Assembly: GCF_000153125.2 (NCBI RefSeq)
Contig: NZ_CM002299.1
Location: 2,169,075-2,233,074, forward strand
Direction: 5' to 3'
DNA from: Congregibacter litoralis KT71
GTDB taxonomy: Bacteria > Pseudomonadota > Gammaproteobacteria > Pseudomonadales > Halieaceae
Length of the DNA stretch: 64,000 nucleotides
Position 1 is the first letter of the stretch, and the number at the start of each line of letters is the position of its first letter. The notes under the pieces are model-generated. The model was given only the letters and a program-made list of their open reading frames with translations. It ran no database searches and was not told where the DNA came from. The position numbers and the translations under genes were made by a program. Of the stretch, positions 63,752-64,000 are shown one piece after another.

Positions 63752-64000
63752 TCAGTCGCAATCGCGGCGGTACCATTGGTCAGTGCTCAGAGCATCGAGG
63801 GGGTCCGCCTCGATCACCTCGAAACACAGCTTGCCGATCTTCACAAAAGACTGCCATCTACCGCCCACGAAGGAGCTTGCGTTACCCTCGATAGCCAACT
63901 TCGAGGGCTCCAATGCGCCTGAGCGCTCTTGCTGTCGGGCGAGTGTTTCCAGCAGCTGTCCATCAAAAATTGTTGAGGACCTCCCGGGCCGCGGCGTGCT
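63752..64000 (-). CDS. C-terminal end of an unidentified protein (partial)
   Basis: An 82-codon frame runs in from the right window edge to a stop at 63752. The translation (LLETLARQQERSGALEPSKL, then SSFVGGRWQSFVKIGKLCFE and VIEADPLDALSTDQWYRRDC) looks like the compact end of a real protein, with paired beta strands. I cannot name it. It lies 135 bp upstream of the dUTPase gene on the same strand. Confidence 0.5.
   Translation of the reverse strand, partial: STPRPGRSSTIFDGQLLETLARQQERSGALEPSKLAIEGNASSFVGGRWQSFVKIGKLCFEVIEADPLDALSTDQWYRRDCD

Overview
The window looks like chromosome from a marine gammaproteobacterium. My best guess is the OM60/NOR5 clade (Halieaceae, relatives of Congregibacter, Haliea and Luminiphilus). 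This is inferred from conserved housekeeping synteny (tig-clpP-clpX-lon; yceD-rpmF-fab-pabC-mltG-tmk-holB-pilZ; rluC/rne; tusDCBE), balanced to GC-rich composition, and the TonB receptor, sulfotransferase and amine-oxidase genes. No rRNA gene is present to settle it.

Layout. 1-6.5 kb: protein quality control on the minus strand (lon, clpX, clpP, tig) plus tRNA-Leu(UAG). In this sequence lon is broken by a cluster of single-base deletions. 6.7-7.7 kb: a GH84-type O-GlcNAcase-like enzyme. 8.3-10.3 kb: pilZ, holB and the 3' part of tmk. 10,277-31,134: a 20.9-kb integrated element that splits tmk inside its P-loop codons. 31.1-39.1 kb: the rest of the same operon (mltG, pabC, fabF, acpP, fabG, fabD, rpmF, yceD), with maf and rluC. 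39.9-42.9 kb: rne. 43-53 kb: an exported amidohydrolase, a TPR sulfotransferase and a TonB receptor / FAD amine-oxidase-like / NhaC / cupin cluster. 53.2 kb: tRNA-Ser(UGA). 53.8-58.4 kb: a diguanylate cyclase, an exported M28 peptidase, a dienelactone hydrolase and a sodium:solute symporter. 58.7-64 kb: yccA, the tusDCBE sulfur relay, trmA, an unnamed HTH/nuclease-like protein and a dimeric dUTPase.

The element is the main result. Its two ends are readable to the base. The host reading frame GTG-AAT-CAA...GGC-GCA stops at 31,135 and resumes at 10,276 with GGC-GCA-GGC-AAG-AGC. The 6-bp core TGCGCC (plus strand) is present at both junctions. Just inside lie 28-bp imperfect inverted repeats with three conserved blocks (TCGGA, T6, GTAAAC). 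Precise excision would restore a 215-codon thymidylate kinase. The element carries its own complete, divergent tmk as the first gene inside its right end, driven by a clear promoter. Next come, in one co-directional and mostly overlapping operon, two large tyrosine recombinases, an HTH/coiled-coil protein, a third tyrosine recombinase, and then an unusual trio: a HEAT protein, a cupin-like/HEAT protein and a membrane-anchored MutS-family ATPase. The left half holds cassette-like cargo separated by a dispersed repeat family: an AbiTii abortive-infection protein, an HD phosphohydrolase, DUF6176 and DUF4386 proteins, several unknowns and one intact IS3-family insertion sequence.

Smaller points: a near-leaderless yceD start below a consensus promoter, apparent absence of plsX and fabH from the fab cluster, and 11/12-bp intergenic tandem arrays at four unrelated loci.
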